34,153 nt of DNA from Deltaproteobacteria bacterium (GCA_023134165.1 JAGLUZ010000028.1:1-34153), one strand, 5' to 3'. Counted from the stretch's first letter, positions 1-9,317 are shown. Numbers and translations are program-made. Notes: generated by a model from the letters alone, not told the origin.

Positions 1-1
1 T

Positions 2-1276
2 CTTCCTGTAGAAGAAGGAAGTACTTTCCCTTTTTTTGAGGCTCTCTATGCTGATATCGGTGATAGACAAAATATAAGTCAAGATTTAAGTACTTTCTCT
101 GCTCACCTGAAACGAACCGGCGAGGTGCTACGAGTTGCCTCAGAGAAGACGCTCGTCCTAATTGACGAGATTGGCGTTGGCACAGACCCAGCAGAGGGAA
201 GTGTTTTCTCCCTCTCAATTTTGGAGGAGCTTAGGAATAGGGGAACAGTGGCGGTCGTAACGACGCACTTAAATCTTTTAAAGGCTCACGCTGGAATTGA
301 TAAAACTTTCGAAAATGCCTCAGTTGTCTTTGACGAAGAAACACTTAGGCCCAGATATAGCCTTTGTTACGGCGTGCCTGGTGCAAGTCTCGGATTATCA
401 GTTGCAACAAGATACGGCATACCAGATGAGATTGTTTCCAGAGCTAGGGCTCGCCTCAAAGGTGATGAGGGTGCCTTTGTAGATGCTATGCGCATTATTG
501 AATCAAAGAAGGAATCACTTATAAGAACAAATGAAAATTTAGAGAAAAATCTAGCGGAAAAAGAACACGCACTTAAACGACTTAGAGATGATAGAGAAAA
601 ACTTTTAAAGAGTGCTAGAGAGAAAATAAATAAGGTCATAAAAAAATCCAAGGAAGATTTCTCTCTGATTTTAAAAGAAGCTAGGGAAGCAACTCAGAGC
701 AAAGACTTTGAAGAACTGAAGAAGATAAAGAAAAACGCTGGAAAAAAAGAAGAAAAATTAAAAGTAATCTTCTCGGCTGAAGAAAAAAAATACGTACCAT
801 CTGTAGGTGATGAGGTCCTAATCGGTGCAGGTGGTGGGGGCTGCCTCCCTGGGATAGTAACAAAGATAGATAGTACAAAGAAAAGAGCTGAGGTTTTATC
901 AAGAAATCTTAAGGTTTGGAGCGACTGGAAGAGACTTGAGTTTGTTAGGCGAGGGGTTTTAAATTCGAAAAAAATTTCCTCGGAAGTTACTAAACCTGAA
1001 AAAAATAATAATGACACAGAGAACTTTGAGAGTACACTTTCAGGTAGCGTAAATATTATTGGCCTGAGGGCTGATGAAGCGCTAGGCGTTTTAGAGAAAG
1101 CCCTTGATAACGCACACATGGATGGGGTCGGAAGGCTTGAGGTTATTCACGGTGTCGGAACAGGTGCACTAAAGCACGCAGTTGAAGAGTATTTGAAAGA
1201 CAATAAGATTGTTAGAGGTTTTAAGTCTGGTGCTGGAAGTGGAAGCTCTGCCATAACGATTGTTGAGGTTCTTTAA
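2..1276 (+). CDS. mutS2: Endonuclease MutS2, C-terminal portion (5' end outside window)
   Basis: Reading frame is open from base 2 (LPVEEGSTFPFFEALYADIGD...). Walker B/MutS signature LVLIDEIGVGTDPAEGS, a coiled-coil/KOW-like region, and a C-terminal Smr domain (LRADEAL...VIHGVGTGALKHAV...VEVL). Confidence 0.93.
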   Translation, partial: LPVEEGSTFPFFEALYADIGDRQNISQDLSTFSAHLKRTGEVLRVASEKTLVLIDEIGVGTDPAEGSVFSLSILEELRNRGTVAVVTTHLNLLKAHAGIDKTFENASVVFDEETLRPRYSLCYGVPGASLGLSVATRYGIPDEIVSRARARLKGDEGAFVDAMRIIESKKESLIRTNENLEKNLAEKEHALKRLRDDREKLLKSAREKINKVIKKSKEDFSLILKEAREATQSKDFEELKKIKKNAGKKEEKLKVIFSAEEKKYVPSVGDEVLIGAGGGGCLPGIVTKIDSTKKRAEVLSRNLKVWSDWKRLEFVRRGVLNSKKISSEVTKPEKNNNDTENFESTLSGSVNIIGLRADEALGVLEKALDNAHMDGVGRLEVIHGVGTGALKHAVEEYLKDNKIVRGFKSGAGSGSSAITIVEVL

Positions 1277-1293
1277 AAAATAATTATATAGAT

Positions 1294-3075
1294 ATGATAC
1301 CAAAGGAAAAAATAGAAGAGATTCGCATGCGTGCTGATATTGTAGAGGTCGTTTCTTCCTACGTGGCTTTAAAGCGACGCGGTGCAAATCACATAGGACC
1401 GTGTCCTTTTCATAATGAAAAAACTCCGTCCTTTACTGTAAATGAGGACAAAGGAATTTACTATTGTTTTGGGTGCGGCGCTGGAGGGAACGTAATATCT
1501 TTTTTGATGAAGCACGAGGGGCTTGCTTTTCCAGAAGCTCTAAGGTCTCTTGCCAGTCGTTACGGCATTACGATTACTGAGGAAAAGAGGAGTCCTCGCG
1601 CCCAGGCAGAGGCTCGTAAAAAAAAATCAGAAGAAGATTCTATGATAGAACTCAATCGCATTGCGATGGGTTTTTTTAGAGAAAGATTAAGGTCAGAACT
1701 AGGCAACGGAGCCAGAAGTTACTTGCAGGAGCGGGGCTTTACAGGCGATATTGAAGAGGACTTCAGAATTGGACTTGCCCCAGAAGGATGGGAGGGGCTT
1801 AGCGGTTTTTTAAAGAGTAAAGGTTATGATAGAGAGCTTGCTATGAAGGCTGGGCTTCTGGGAAAAAAGGATGCTCGTTTTTTCGACCGCTTTAGAGGGC
1901 GGATAATTTTTCCTATTACAGACTTTAAGGGCAAGGTTATAGCCTTTGGTGCAAGGAGTCTTGATGGTGAAGAGCCGAAATATTTAAACTCACCGGAGAG
2001 TTCGCTCTTTAAAAAATCAGAGACGCTCTATGGGTACTTTAAAGCAAAGGACGAGATTCGAAAAAAGGAATACGTTATTGTAGTTGAAGGTTATTTTGAT
2101 GTCATTGCACTCCACAAATACGGATTTAAAAATTGTGTTGCCACTATGGGAACGGCACTAACGCCGTCTCATATCTCTAGACTTAAGCGGCAAGCAAGGA
2201 AAATTTACCTTCTCTTTGATGCTGACCATGCAGGCAAAAAAGCCGCACTTCGAGGGCTAGAGCTTTTTCTTGAGCAAGAGATAAGTGCAAAGGTTATTAC
2301 TGTCCCAGAAGGTAAGGATCCAGATGATTTTTTAAAGTCCGAGGGGGCTTCAAGTATGGAACGAGCAATCAAAGAAGCTGTACCCTTGATGGAGTTTTTC
2401 CTAAGCGATCTGGGCAGTAAGTTTAACCTAAAGACAGCTGAGGGTAAGGGAGATTTTTTAAATGAAGCCACACCTTTTTTAAAGAAAATAAAAAATGTTG
2501 CAGAGCTTGGACACTACGTAACTCTTGCCTCCTCTATGCTAGGTCTTGACGGAAAAATAATTTATGATTCAATAGGCGGTGAAGGTGTTCAGATTCCTAA
2601 AAGCGGAGACAGTAGGAATACACTTAAGGGGACAAGAAAACCTTCAGTAACAAAACTTGCAGAGCTAACCCTGCTAAAAATAATAATACTTCATCCTGAA
2701 TTTTTTGATGAAGAGGTGAAAGAAATCCGAGGTTTTTTTAATGACGAATTCTTAAAAAAGGTCTCGGATTTTGTTTGGTCGACTCTTGAGGCTTCCAAGG
2801 GTGAGGCGGGTTCAATTTTAGAGAGTGCACTTAGTAAATGTGAAAGTGTCGAAGACGAGGCTGTTAAGGGTTTTATTGCCGAGGCACTAGTTACCGATGA
2901 TAAGGGTTTTATTAATTCTCCAAAAGATATGATTGTTAGTTGCATGGAAAAGTTAAGGGCGGCTAATGGCCCTGGAGTTGTGACAAAAAAACTTTTAAAG
3001 ATATTAGAGGAAGGCGGCAAGGAAGACGTGGCGAGAGACATCATGGGTGAGCGAAAACCCACCTCAAGAAATTAA
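1294..3075 (+). CDS. dnaG: DNA primase
   Basis: CHC2 zinc finger CPFHNEKTPSFTV...YYCFGCGAGGN; TOPRIM motifs VVEGYFDVIAL and LLFDADHAGKKAA. Confidence 0.97.
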   Translation: MIPKEKIEEIRMRADIVEVVSSYVALKRRGANHIGPCPFHNEKTPSFTVNEDKGIYYCFGCGAGGNVISFLMKHEGLAFPEALRSLASRYGITITEEKRSPRAQAEARKKKSEEDSMIELNRIAMGFFRERLRSELGNGARSYLQERGFTGDIEEDFRIGLAPEGWEGLSGFLKSKGYDRELAMKAGLLGKKDARFFDRFRGRIIFPITDFKGKVIAFGARSLDGEEPKYLNSPESSLFKKSETLYGYFKAKDEIRKKEYVIVVEGYFDVIALHKYGFKNCVATMGTALTPSHISRLKRQARKIYLLFDADHAGKKAALRGLELFLEQEISAKVITVPEGKDPDDFLKSEGASSMERAIKEAVPLMEFFLSDLGSKFNLKTAEGKGDFLNEATPFLKKIKNVAELGHYVTLASSMLGLDGKIIYDSIGGEGVQIPKSGDSRNTLKGTRKPSVTKLAELTLLKIIILHPEFFDEEVKEIRGFFNDEFLKKVSDFVWSTLEASKGEAGSILESALSKCESVEDEAVKGFIAEALVTDDKGFINSPKDMIVSCMEKLRAANGPGVVTKKLLKILEEGGKEDVARDIMGERKPTSRN

Positions 3076-3138
3076 CAAGGATGTTTTGGTAACAAAAACT
3101 TGCGCCCTTTTCTGACTGAAAAAAATGGAGGATTTTTT

Positions 3139-3705
3139 ATGGACTGCGGAGTAAAAAAAAATAATCAAAATTCAGGGCGGCTACATATTTACACCGGAGA
3201 AGGTAAGGGCAAGACCACAGCCGCATTAGGCCTTGCTCTTCGTGCAGTTGGTAGTGGTCTTCAGGTTTTGTTTCTTCAGTTCTTTAAACCAGAGGCAGAC
3301 CCTTCTGGGGAGAAAGATTTTTTTAGGGAACATAGTAAGAATATTGAATTTCTAAGGAGTACCTCAAGACATCCTTTTTTTACAGGAAAAAAGACTGATA
3401 AAGAAAAAGTCAGAGTATCTGTGAAGCAGTTATTTGATCAAGCCAAGGAAAAGATTTTTTCCAAAGAAAAAAAGATAGACCTTATTGTTTTTGATGAAAT
3501 TTTAGGTGCATTTGGTGATAATTTTTTAGAGCTTGATGAAGTGGAAAAGTTTTTGGATGAACGCCCTAAAGGTTTAGAGGTTGTCTTGACTGGTCGAGAC
3601 GCCCCAGTGGAACTAGTCCGCAGTGCAGATTACGTAACTGAGATGCTTAAGATTAAGCATCCTTTTGACTCAGGGGTAAAGGCTCGCAGGGGGATTGAAT
3701 ATTGA
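3139..3705 (+). CDS. cobO: Cob(I)yrinic acid a,c-diamide adenosyltransferase (CobO/BtuR type)
   Basis: P-loop YTGEGKGKTTAALGLALRAVGSGL, LIVFDEILGA, VLTGRDAP. ATG at 3139 is preceded by GGAGG; the longer ORF start at 3100 is less likely. Confidence 0.9.
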   Translation: MDCGVKKNNQNSGRLHIYTGEGKGKTTAALGLALRAVGSGLQVLFLQFFKPEADPSGEKDFFREHSKNIEFLRSTSRHPFFTGKKTDKEKVRVSVKQLFDQAKEKIFSKEKKIDLIVFDEILGAFGDNFLELDEVEKFLDERPKGLEVVLTGRDAPVELVRSADYVTEMLKIKHPFDSGVKARRGIEY

Positions 3706-4346
3706 AGGAAGTAAAAGTGACTAGGCTCTATCTAGCCAGACATGGTCAGGTTGAGAACCACCACGAGTTTAGGTATAACGGACACACTGACGTTGACATT
3801 ACCGAGCTTGGTCTTAAACAGATGAACCAACTTGCTGATTTTTTTACTGGTAAAAAAATTACAGCCCTTTATTCAAGTGACCTTATGCGTTCAGTCAAGG
3901 GGGTTGAGATTATAGGCAAAGCGCTCACACTGCCTTTTGAAAAACTCCCAGAGCTTCGTGAGCTTCATCTTGGTCGGTGGGAGGGGCTTACACGATCCGA
4001 AGCAATAGAGCTTTATCCAGATGAGGCGCATATGAATTTCTCTGACCTCGCTAAGAACAAACTGCAAGGCGGGGAAAGTTTCCAAGAGTTGAGTACGCGT
4101 GTTTTACCTGTGATTGAAAAAATAGTTAAAGCTCACGCTGGTGAAGAGGTATGTATTATCGCACACGGCGGAGTGAATAGAATAATCCTGGCTGAGGCAA
4201 TAGGGATGCCACTTGAAAATTTTTTTAGGATTGAACAGGACTATGGTGGCCTAAATATAATTGATTTCTTCTCTGACGGTAATACCGTTGTGAAGATGCT
4301 AAACAGCGGCCCAAATCAAAAAATGGGCGAGACTTTTATTTATTAG
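3702..4346 (+). CDS. cobC: Histidine phosphatase family protein, probable alpha-ribazole phosphatase (CobC-like)
   Basis: LYLARHGQ and AHGGVNR phosphoglycerate-mutase motifs; adjacent to cobO. TTG start at 3702 overlaps the cobO stop; GTG 3717 behind AGGAAG is an alternative start. Confidence 0.8.
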   Translation: MKEVKVTRLYLARHGQVENHHEFRYNGHTDVDITELGLKQMNQLADFFTGKKITALYSSDLMRSVKGVEIIGKALTLPFEKLPELRELHLGRWEGLTRSEAIELYPDEAHMNFSDLAKNKLQGGESFQELSTRVLPVIEKIVKAHAGEEVCIIAHGGVNRIILAEAIGMPLENFFRIEQDYGGLNIIDFFSDGNTVVKMLNSGPNQKMGETFIY

Positions 4347-4350
4347 GGCA

Positions 4351-4387
4351 AGGCCTGTTGAAATCGTAGCATGATTTCAACAGGCCT
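4351..4387. repeat. Perfect 15-bp inverted repeat (hairpin) AGGCCTGTTGAAATC-gtagcat-GATTTCAACAGGCCT
   Basis: Read directly: arms 4351-4365 and 4373-4387 are exactly complementary with a 7-nt loop. No T-tract follows on either strand. Confidence 0.95.
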
Positions 4388-4474
4388 GTAATACGACGGT
4401 TGAGTTTATAAGAGTCGTTTTGGTGTCTATTTTTTATGTTTTAAAGTTAGATTTTTGCAACTCAACGAAAACGT

Positions 4475-4963
4475 CTATGCTCTTAAATCTATTATACATA
4501 CTTTAAATGAGCGCCAAAAAAAGAATAGGCTGGCTATTAGTATAGCTGTAACAACCATAGCTCCAATAAGTGACCACATCGCTGGTTGTGGAATCCAAGG
4601 TATCCATGCACTTAGAGCAATACCAGCCGCTGTTGTGGTTAGTATTCCAGCTGTTAATACTAGGGCCTCTATATTCCTAGTAAAGTTTTGGAATTCACCT
4701 GAGCAAAGGTCTCTGTTCATCTCCTCCTTTGTTAAACCTTCAAGCATACATTCATAATATTTTCTTGCAAAATATACTGCTAACATTAAAGCGATAGTTG
4801 CTATGCCAGAAGCTATTGCCGTAAGAAGCATAAGTGCAGGAGAAAGATAGGCTAACCAGAAAGAGCCATTTAAAAAAGCGGCAACTGTACACAACGCTAT
4901 GGCTACTGCAAATGCTGTTATTGCAGCATATAAAGATAGTTTTAGGCTACTGTCATCACACAT
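4475..4963 (-). CDS. Uncharacterised membrane protein with about four hydrophobic segments
   Basis: 162-aa ORF with a strong SD (AGGAGG upstream of the ATG on the - strand), alternating hydrophobic stretches and a hydrophilic middle loop (EGLTKEEMNRDLCSGEFQNFTRNIE). No family recognised. Confidence 0.75.
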   Translation of the reverse strand: MCDDSSLKLSLYAAITAFAVAIALCTVAAFLNGSFWLAYLSPALMLLTAIASGIATIALMLAVYFARKYYECMLEGLTKEEMNRDLCSGEFQNFTRNIEALVLTAGILTTTAAGIALSAWIPWIPQPAMWSLIGAMVVTAILIASLFFFWRSFKVCIIDLRA

Positions 4964-5077
4964 AAATATTCCTCCTCTATTTAATTAGATAATTATTTTG
5001 GTCTGACTAGACCCGATCTATTAAAAGTTATTATAATTATTGTAAATACAGAAATAAATTAATAAAATACTAAGTTT

Positions 5078-5106
5078 AAGGTACATCTTTAAGCTGAACT
5101 TGTCAA
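5078..5106 (-). promoter_or_regulatory. Candidate sigma70-type promoter for the 4475-4963 gene
   Basis: On the - strand TTGACA (complement of 5101-5106), 17-nt spacer, TACCTT (complement of 5078-5083). Confidence 0.4.
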
Positions 5107-5316
5107 TATTTATAGCTTTTAGTTTAATTCTAATCGAGGGTGATGCTGCATAATTATGAGAATTAACATGTAAGTAATACGGTACTCTAACTATGAGATG
5201 GGAGAGATTTTTATTTATTAATTGAAAAGAACGCTCCTACCTGTTAATATCTTTAAGTAAATATTTCCTTTAATAATTCAAATTAAAATATATTTTATTC
5301 ACCTTAAGGATTATCT

Positions 5317-6852
5317 ATGCATGCAAGGGTTCAAAGTTGTGCACTTCTTGGAATTGACGCATACCCAGTTGATGTTGAGATTGATGTGGCTGGCGGTTTG
5401 CCTACTTTTGCAACTGTTGGTTTGCCAGACAGTGCGGTAAAGGAGAGCAAGGACCGCGTCAGGAGTGCTATAAAAAATTCTGGTTATTACTTTCCAAACG
5501 GTCGTGTGACTGTAAATCTTGCTCCTGCGAATATAAAAAAAGAAGGAACCCTTTTTGACCTCCCAGTTGCTGTTGGCATACTCACTGCCGAGCGAATTAT
5601 AAAATGCAAGAATTTAGATGATTATTTAATCCTTGGTGAGCTTTCGCTTGACGGAAAAGTTCGCGCTGTTAGAGGTGCGCTCTCGGTAGCTGTTACAGCG
5701 GCTCGGACTGGAAAAAAACTCCTACTCCCAAAGGAGAATGCAAAGGAAGCCGCCCTAGTTCAAGGCTTAGAGGTGAGAGGGGTTGAGAATTTATCTGAGA
5801 TCGTTGAATTTCTAAACGGGGATACCGAGATTGAATTAACGAAGGTTGATATAACTTCTTACTTTGAAAGAGAAGATTCTTCGCTCGTAGATTTAAGCGA
5901 AGTTAAAGGTCAAGAGCACGTAAAGCGAGCCCTAGAGGTCGCCGCCGCTGGAGGGCATAATATGCTCTTAATTGGTCCGCCGGGTTCTGGAAAGACTATG
6001 CTCGCACGAAGGTTGCCGGGTATACTTCCTGCGATGAACCTAGAGGAGGCAATTGAAACCACAAAGGTTCACAGCGTTGCTGGGGTTCTAACAAATGGAA
6101 GTGACCTTATTACGGAGCGTCCCTTTCGCTCACCGCACCACACAATCTCAGATGCAGGCCTTATTGGAGGTGGTCAAATCCCAAGACCTGGTGAGGTTAG
6201 TCTCTCAAATAACGGCGTGCTTTTTTTGGATGAAGTCCCAGAGTTTAAGAAAAATGTTTTAGAGGTTCTTCGGCAACCTGTTGAAGACGGCTCGGTTACA
6301 ATATCAAGGGCTGCGATATCACTGACCTATCCCTCAAGTTTTATGCTCATCTGTGCGATGAACCCGTGTCCGTGTGGTTTTCAAGGCACTCCGGGGAAGG
6401 ACTGCACTTGCACCCCGCCGATGGTAAAGCGTTATAGGAATAAATTATCAGGTCCGCTTATTGATAGAATCGATATTCACTGCGATGTGCCTGCTCTGCG
6501 TTTTAGGGAACTTGACGGAAAGAGAAGTGGGGAACCTTCAAAGGCTGTGAAGGAGAGGGTTCTAAAAGCTCGCACAATTCAAGAGAGAAGATTTTTGAAC
6601 GGAAAAGTAAAGGGGATTTATTCTAATAGTGATATGACGGCAAGGCAGATAAAAGAATTCTGCGCAACGGACGCAAAGGGAAGTGCTTTGCTTGAGGTTG
6701 CGGTAAATAAACTTGGCCTCTCGGCCAGAGCATACACGCGCGTCCTTAAAGTTGCCCGCACCATTGCCGACCTAGAAGGCAAAATTAATATCGAGAACCA
6801 CCACTTGTCAGAGGCAATTCAGTACCGAACCCTTGATAGGGAAAATTTTTAG
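5317..6852 (+). CDS. comM: YifB/ComM family Mg-chelatase-like AAA+ ATPase
   Basis: N-terminal FATVGLPDSAVKESKDRVRSAIKNSGY, Walker A GPPGSGKTMLARRLPGILP, SPHHTISDAGLIGGG, NGVLFLDEVPEF. Confidence 0.95.
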   Translation: MHARVQSCALLGIDAYPVDVEIDVAGGLPTFATVGLPDSAVKESKDRVRSAIKNSGYYFPNGRVTVNLAPANIKKEGTLFDLPVAVGILTAERIIKCKNLDDYLILGELSLDGKVRAVRGALSVAVTAARTGKKLLLPKENAKEAALVQGLEVRGVENLSEIVEFLNGDTEIELTKVDITSYFEREDSSLVDLSEVKGQEHVKRALEVAAAGGHNMLLIGPPGSGKTMLARRLPGILPAMNLEEAIETTKVHSVAGVLTNGSDLITERPFRSPHHTISDAGLIGGGQIPRPGEVSLSNNGVLFLDEVPEFKKNVLEVLRQPVEDGSVTISRAAISLTYPSSFMLICAMNPCPCGFQGTPGKDCTCTPPMVKRYRNKLSGPLIDRIDIHCDVPALRFRELDGKRSGEPSKAVKERVLKARTIQERRFLNGKVKGIYSNSDMTARQIKEFCATDAKGSALLEVAVNKLGLSARAYTRVLKVARTIADLEGKINIENHHLSEAIQYRTLDRENF

Positions 6853-6885
6853 GTTTTCGTCTCAAAGCAATCCTGGAGAAAACTT

Positions 6886-7866
6886 ATGAAAGCGATTGTA
6901 TATGAAAGATATGGCTCTCCTGATGTTCTTGAATTAAAGGAAGTAGAAAAACCCACACCAAAGGATTATGAAGTTCTTGTAAAAATCTATGCCGCATCAA
7001 TAAATTCATGGGATTTTGATCTCCTCAGAGGCGTACCTTTTTTGAATCGCTTATTCGGAGGGCTTTTAAAACCAAAGCATAAGATTTTAGGAGCTGACGT
7101 GGCGGGGCGAGTTGAAGCAGTTGGCAAAGACGTAAAAATTTTAAAAGTTGGTGATGAGGTTTACGGCGACTTATGCAAGTCTGGTTGGGGTGCTTTTGCT
7201 GAGTATGTCTCTGCTCCAGAAGACGCATTGGCTAAAAAGCCCGCAGGTTTGACATTTGAAGAGGCCGCGGCCGTACCTCAAGCCGCAGTGATTGCTTTGC
7301 AGGGGTTTCAAGATAAAGGTCAGGTTTATGAAGGACAAAAAGTTTTGATCAATGGTGCGGGCGGAGGTGCCGGCACTTTTTCAGTCCAACTTGCCAAACT
7401 ATTCGGGGCTAAGGTAACTGGCGTAGATAGTGTTGGAAAATTGGATACGATGCGCTCTATTGGAGCTGACGCTGTAATTGACTACACCAAAGTTGACTAC
7501 ACCAAAACAGGGGAGCGTTATGATTTGATCATTGATCATGCGGCATATCACTCAATCTCTGATTATAGGCGTGTTTTAAATCCTAAAGGAATTTTTACTT
7601 TAGTTGGCGGTTCTACGGTTTTAGTCTTTAAAACTATTTTTTTCGGGTTGTTAATATCCATGGTAAGCAACAAGAAGATGGGTGTTCAGATTTATAAGCC
7701 AAAGAAGAAAGATCTTGATTTTTTAAGAGAAAAACTTGAAACTGGCAAGCTTAAACCTGTTATAGACAAAACTTATCCGTTAAATGAGACCTCCAAGGCT
7801 CTTCGTTATTTTGGAACCGGCGACGTTAAGGGAAAGTTGGTTATAACCATAGGGAACGATTTCTGA
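6886..7866 (+). CDS. MDR-family NAD(P)-dependent alcohol dehydrogenase / quinone oxidoreductase-like
   Basis: GADVAGRVEAVGKDVKILKVGDEVYG, INGAGGGAGTFSVQLAKLFGAKVTGV; SD GGAG upstream. Confidence 0.88.
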   Translation: MKAIVYERYGSPDVLELKEVEKPTPKDYEVLVKIYAASINSWDFDLLRGVPFLNRLFGGLLKPKHKILGADVAGRVEAVGKDVKILKVGDEVYGDLCKSGWGAFAEYVSAPEDALAKKPAGLTFEEAAAVPQAAVIALQGFQDKGQVYEGQKVLINGAGGGAGTFSVQLAKLFGAKVTGVDSVGKLDTMRSIGADAVIDYTKVDYTKTGERYDLIIDHAAYHSISDYRRVLNPKGIFTLVGGSTVLVFKTIFFGLLISMVSNKKMGVQIYKPKKKDLDFLREKLETGKLKPVIDKTYPLNETSKALRYFGTGDVKGKLVITIGNDF

Positions 7867-8113
7867 GGTCATTTGTTTTAAGCCTCCTAGGGTATTAATT
7901 TTATATTCGTCAGCCTCCTATCTACTTATCTTAATACTTGATAATATGACAATTATTGATCTTGATTTTTGGGTAAGTACGAGAAAGAAAAACTTAGAAT
8001 TACAAAGATTAAGATACCTAAAGTTGATAAAAAAAGAGATTTGTTTACGTAGAAGATAAGCTAGTGAAGGTGAATTGAGTAGATTTTTATTATTAAGGAA
8101 TAGATGGTATCAG

Positions 8114-8141
8114 GGTCGGCAGTTTTTTGCTGGCCTTTTTT
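8114..8141 (+). terminator. Rho-independent terminator-like hairpin
   Basis: GGTCGGC (8114-8120) pairs with GCTGGCC (8129-8135) using two G-U pairs, followed by TTTTTT. It lies 45 nt upstream of the next CDS. Confidence 0.6.
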
Positions 8142-8186
8142 CTTTGAATTGCAAAGGCTATCTATTTGATGGTAAAGTATTAAGCT

Positions 8187-9317
8187 ATGAAATCAATTTA
8201 TTTAGATAATGGTGCAACGAGTTTTCCAAAACCAGATTGTGTTACTGAAGCGGTAGTAGAGGTTCTCACTAAAAAAGGTGGAAACCCCGGACGTGGTTCA
8301 CACAGGCTAAGTCTGGAGGCAAGTCGCGTTGTATTTAACGCTCGCGAGTCACTGGCAAAACTTTTAAATATCAGTGATTCATCTAGGATTGCATTTACAA
8401 AGAACGCAACAGAGGCTATAAATATTGCCTTAAAAGGTTTACTTAAAGAAGGCGATCACGTCATTACCTCGGCCTTTGAACATAACTCTGTTGCAAAAAC
8501 TTTATTTAGACTAGAAGAGCAGGGCGTTGATATTACCAAGATTAAGGGCAGTGAGAGAGCGGATCTTATCACCGTAAAAGACGTAGAAGCGGCCATAACT
8601 GATAAGACAAAACTTGTAACAATAGTTCATGCCTCAAATGTTTTTGGTACAATACAACCCATTGCTGAAATTGCAAAATTTTGTAGGTCAAAGAATATTA
8701 TCTTTATGACTGATGCTGCTCAGACCGTTGGTGCAGTCCCGGTGGATATTAAAGAACTTGACCCAGATATTCTTGTTGGGACAGGCCATAAGTCGCTCTT
8801 TGGCCCGCAAGGTACGGGTTTTATTTATCTGCGCCGTGGGATTGAGCCGTGGCCACTTGTTGACGGCGGCACTGGAGAGCTTGAAGATGTTTTAGAGGTT
8901 CCAGAGAGGCTTGAGTCTGGGACTATGAATACGCCAGGTATTGGTGGGCTTGGAGCTGGGGTAGATTTTGTCATAACCGAGGGAATAGAAAAAATAAGAA
9001 CCCGTGAGGTAGCCCTACTCAAAAGACTTATCTGCGGGGTTCAAGGTATAGAGGGAACAACTATACTTGGCTCAACAAAGGCCGAAGAGCGAGTCTCGAT
9101 TCTTTGTTTTACTCTTAAAGGGATAACTCCAACTGAGGTCGGTCTTATCCTTGATAGGGATTATTCAATTATGATTCGGTGTGGTACGCACTGTGCCCCA
9201 GAGGCGCACGCCACGGCCAATACTCACCCTTTGGGTGCGATACGAGTTTGCCCTGGATATTTTACAACTGAGGGTGAGGTTGATTTATTTTTAAAAGCTA
9301 TAAGGGAGATTGCCTGA
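8187..9317 (+). CDS. Aminotransferase class V / cysteine desulfurase family protein
   Basis: YLDNGATSFPKP, TSAFEHNSV, VGTGHKSLFGPQGTGF, and C-terminal RCGTHCAPEAH carrying the likely catalytic Cys. Confidence 0.9.
   Translation: MKSIYLDNGATSFPKPDCVTEAVVEVLTKKGGNPGRGSHRLSLEASRVVFNARESLAKLLNISDSSRIAFTKNATEAINIALKGLLKEGDHVITSAFEHNSVAKTLFRLEEQGVDITKIKGSERADLITVKDVEAAITDKTKLVTIVHASNVFGTIQPIAEIAKFCRSKNIIFMTDAAQTVGAVPVDIKELDPDILVGTGHKSLFGPQGTGFIYLRRGIEPWPLVDGGTGELEDVLEVPERLESGTMNTPGIGGLGAGVDFVITEGIEKIRTREVALLKRLICGVQGIEGTTILGSTKAEERVSILCFTLKGITPTEVGLILDRDYSIMIRCGTHCAPEAHATANTHPLGAIRVCPGYFTTEGEVDLFLKAIREIA

Noticed and set aside
694-1119. - strand ORF inside mutS2
   Set aside because: Shadow ORF; Ser/Phe/Leu-rich composition is the antisense of Lys/Glu-rich coding sequence.
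4455-4757. + strand 100-aa ORF opposite the membrane protein gene
   Set aside because: Antisense to the - strand ORF, which has a strong SD and membrane-protein composition; the peptide has no recognisable features.
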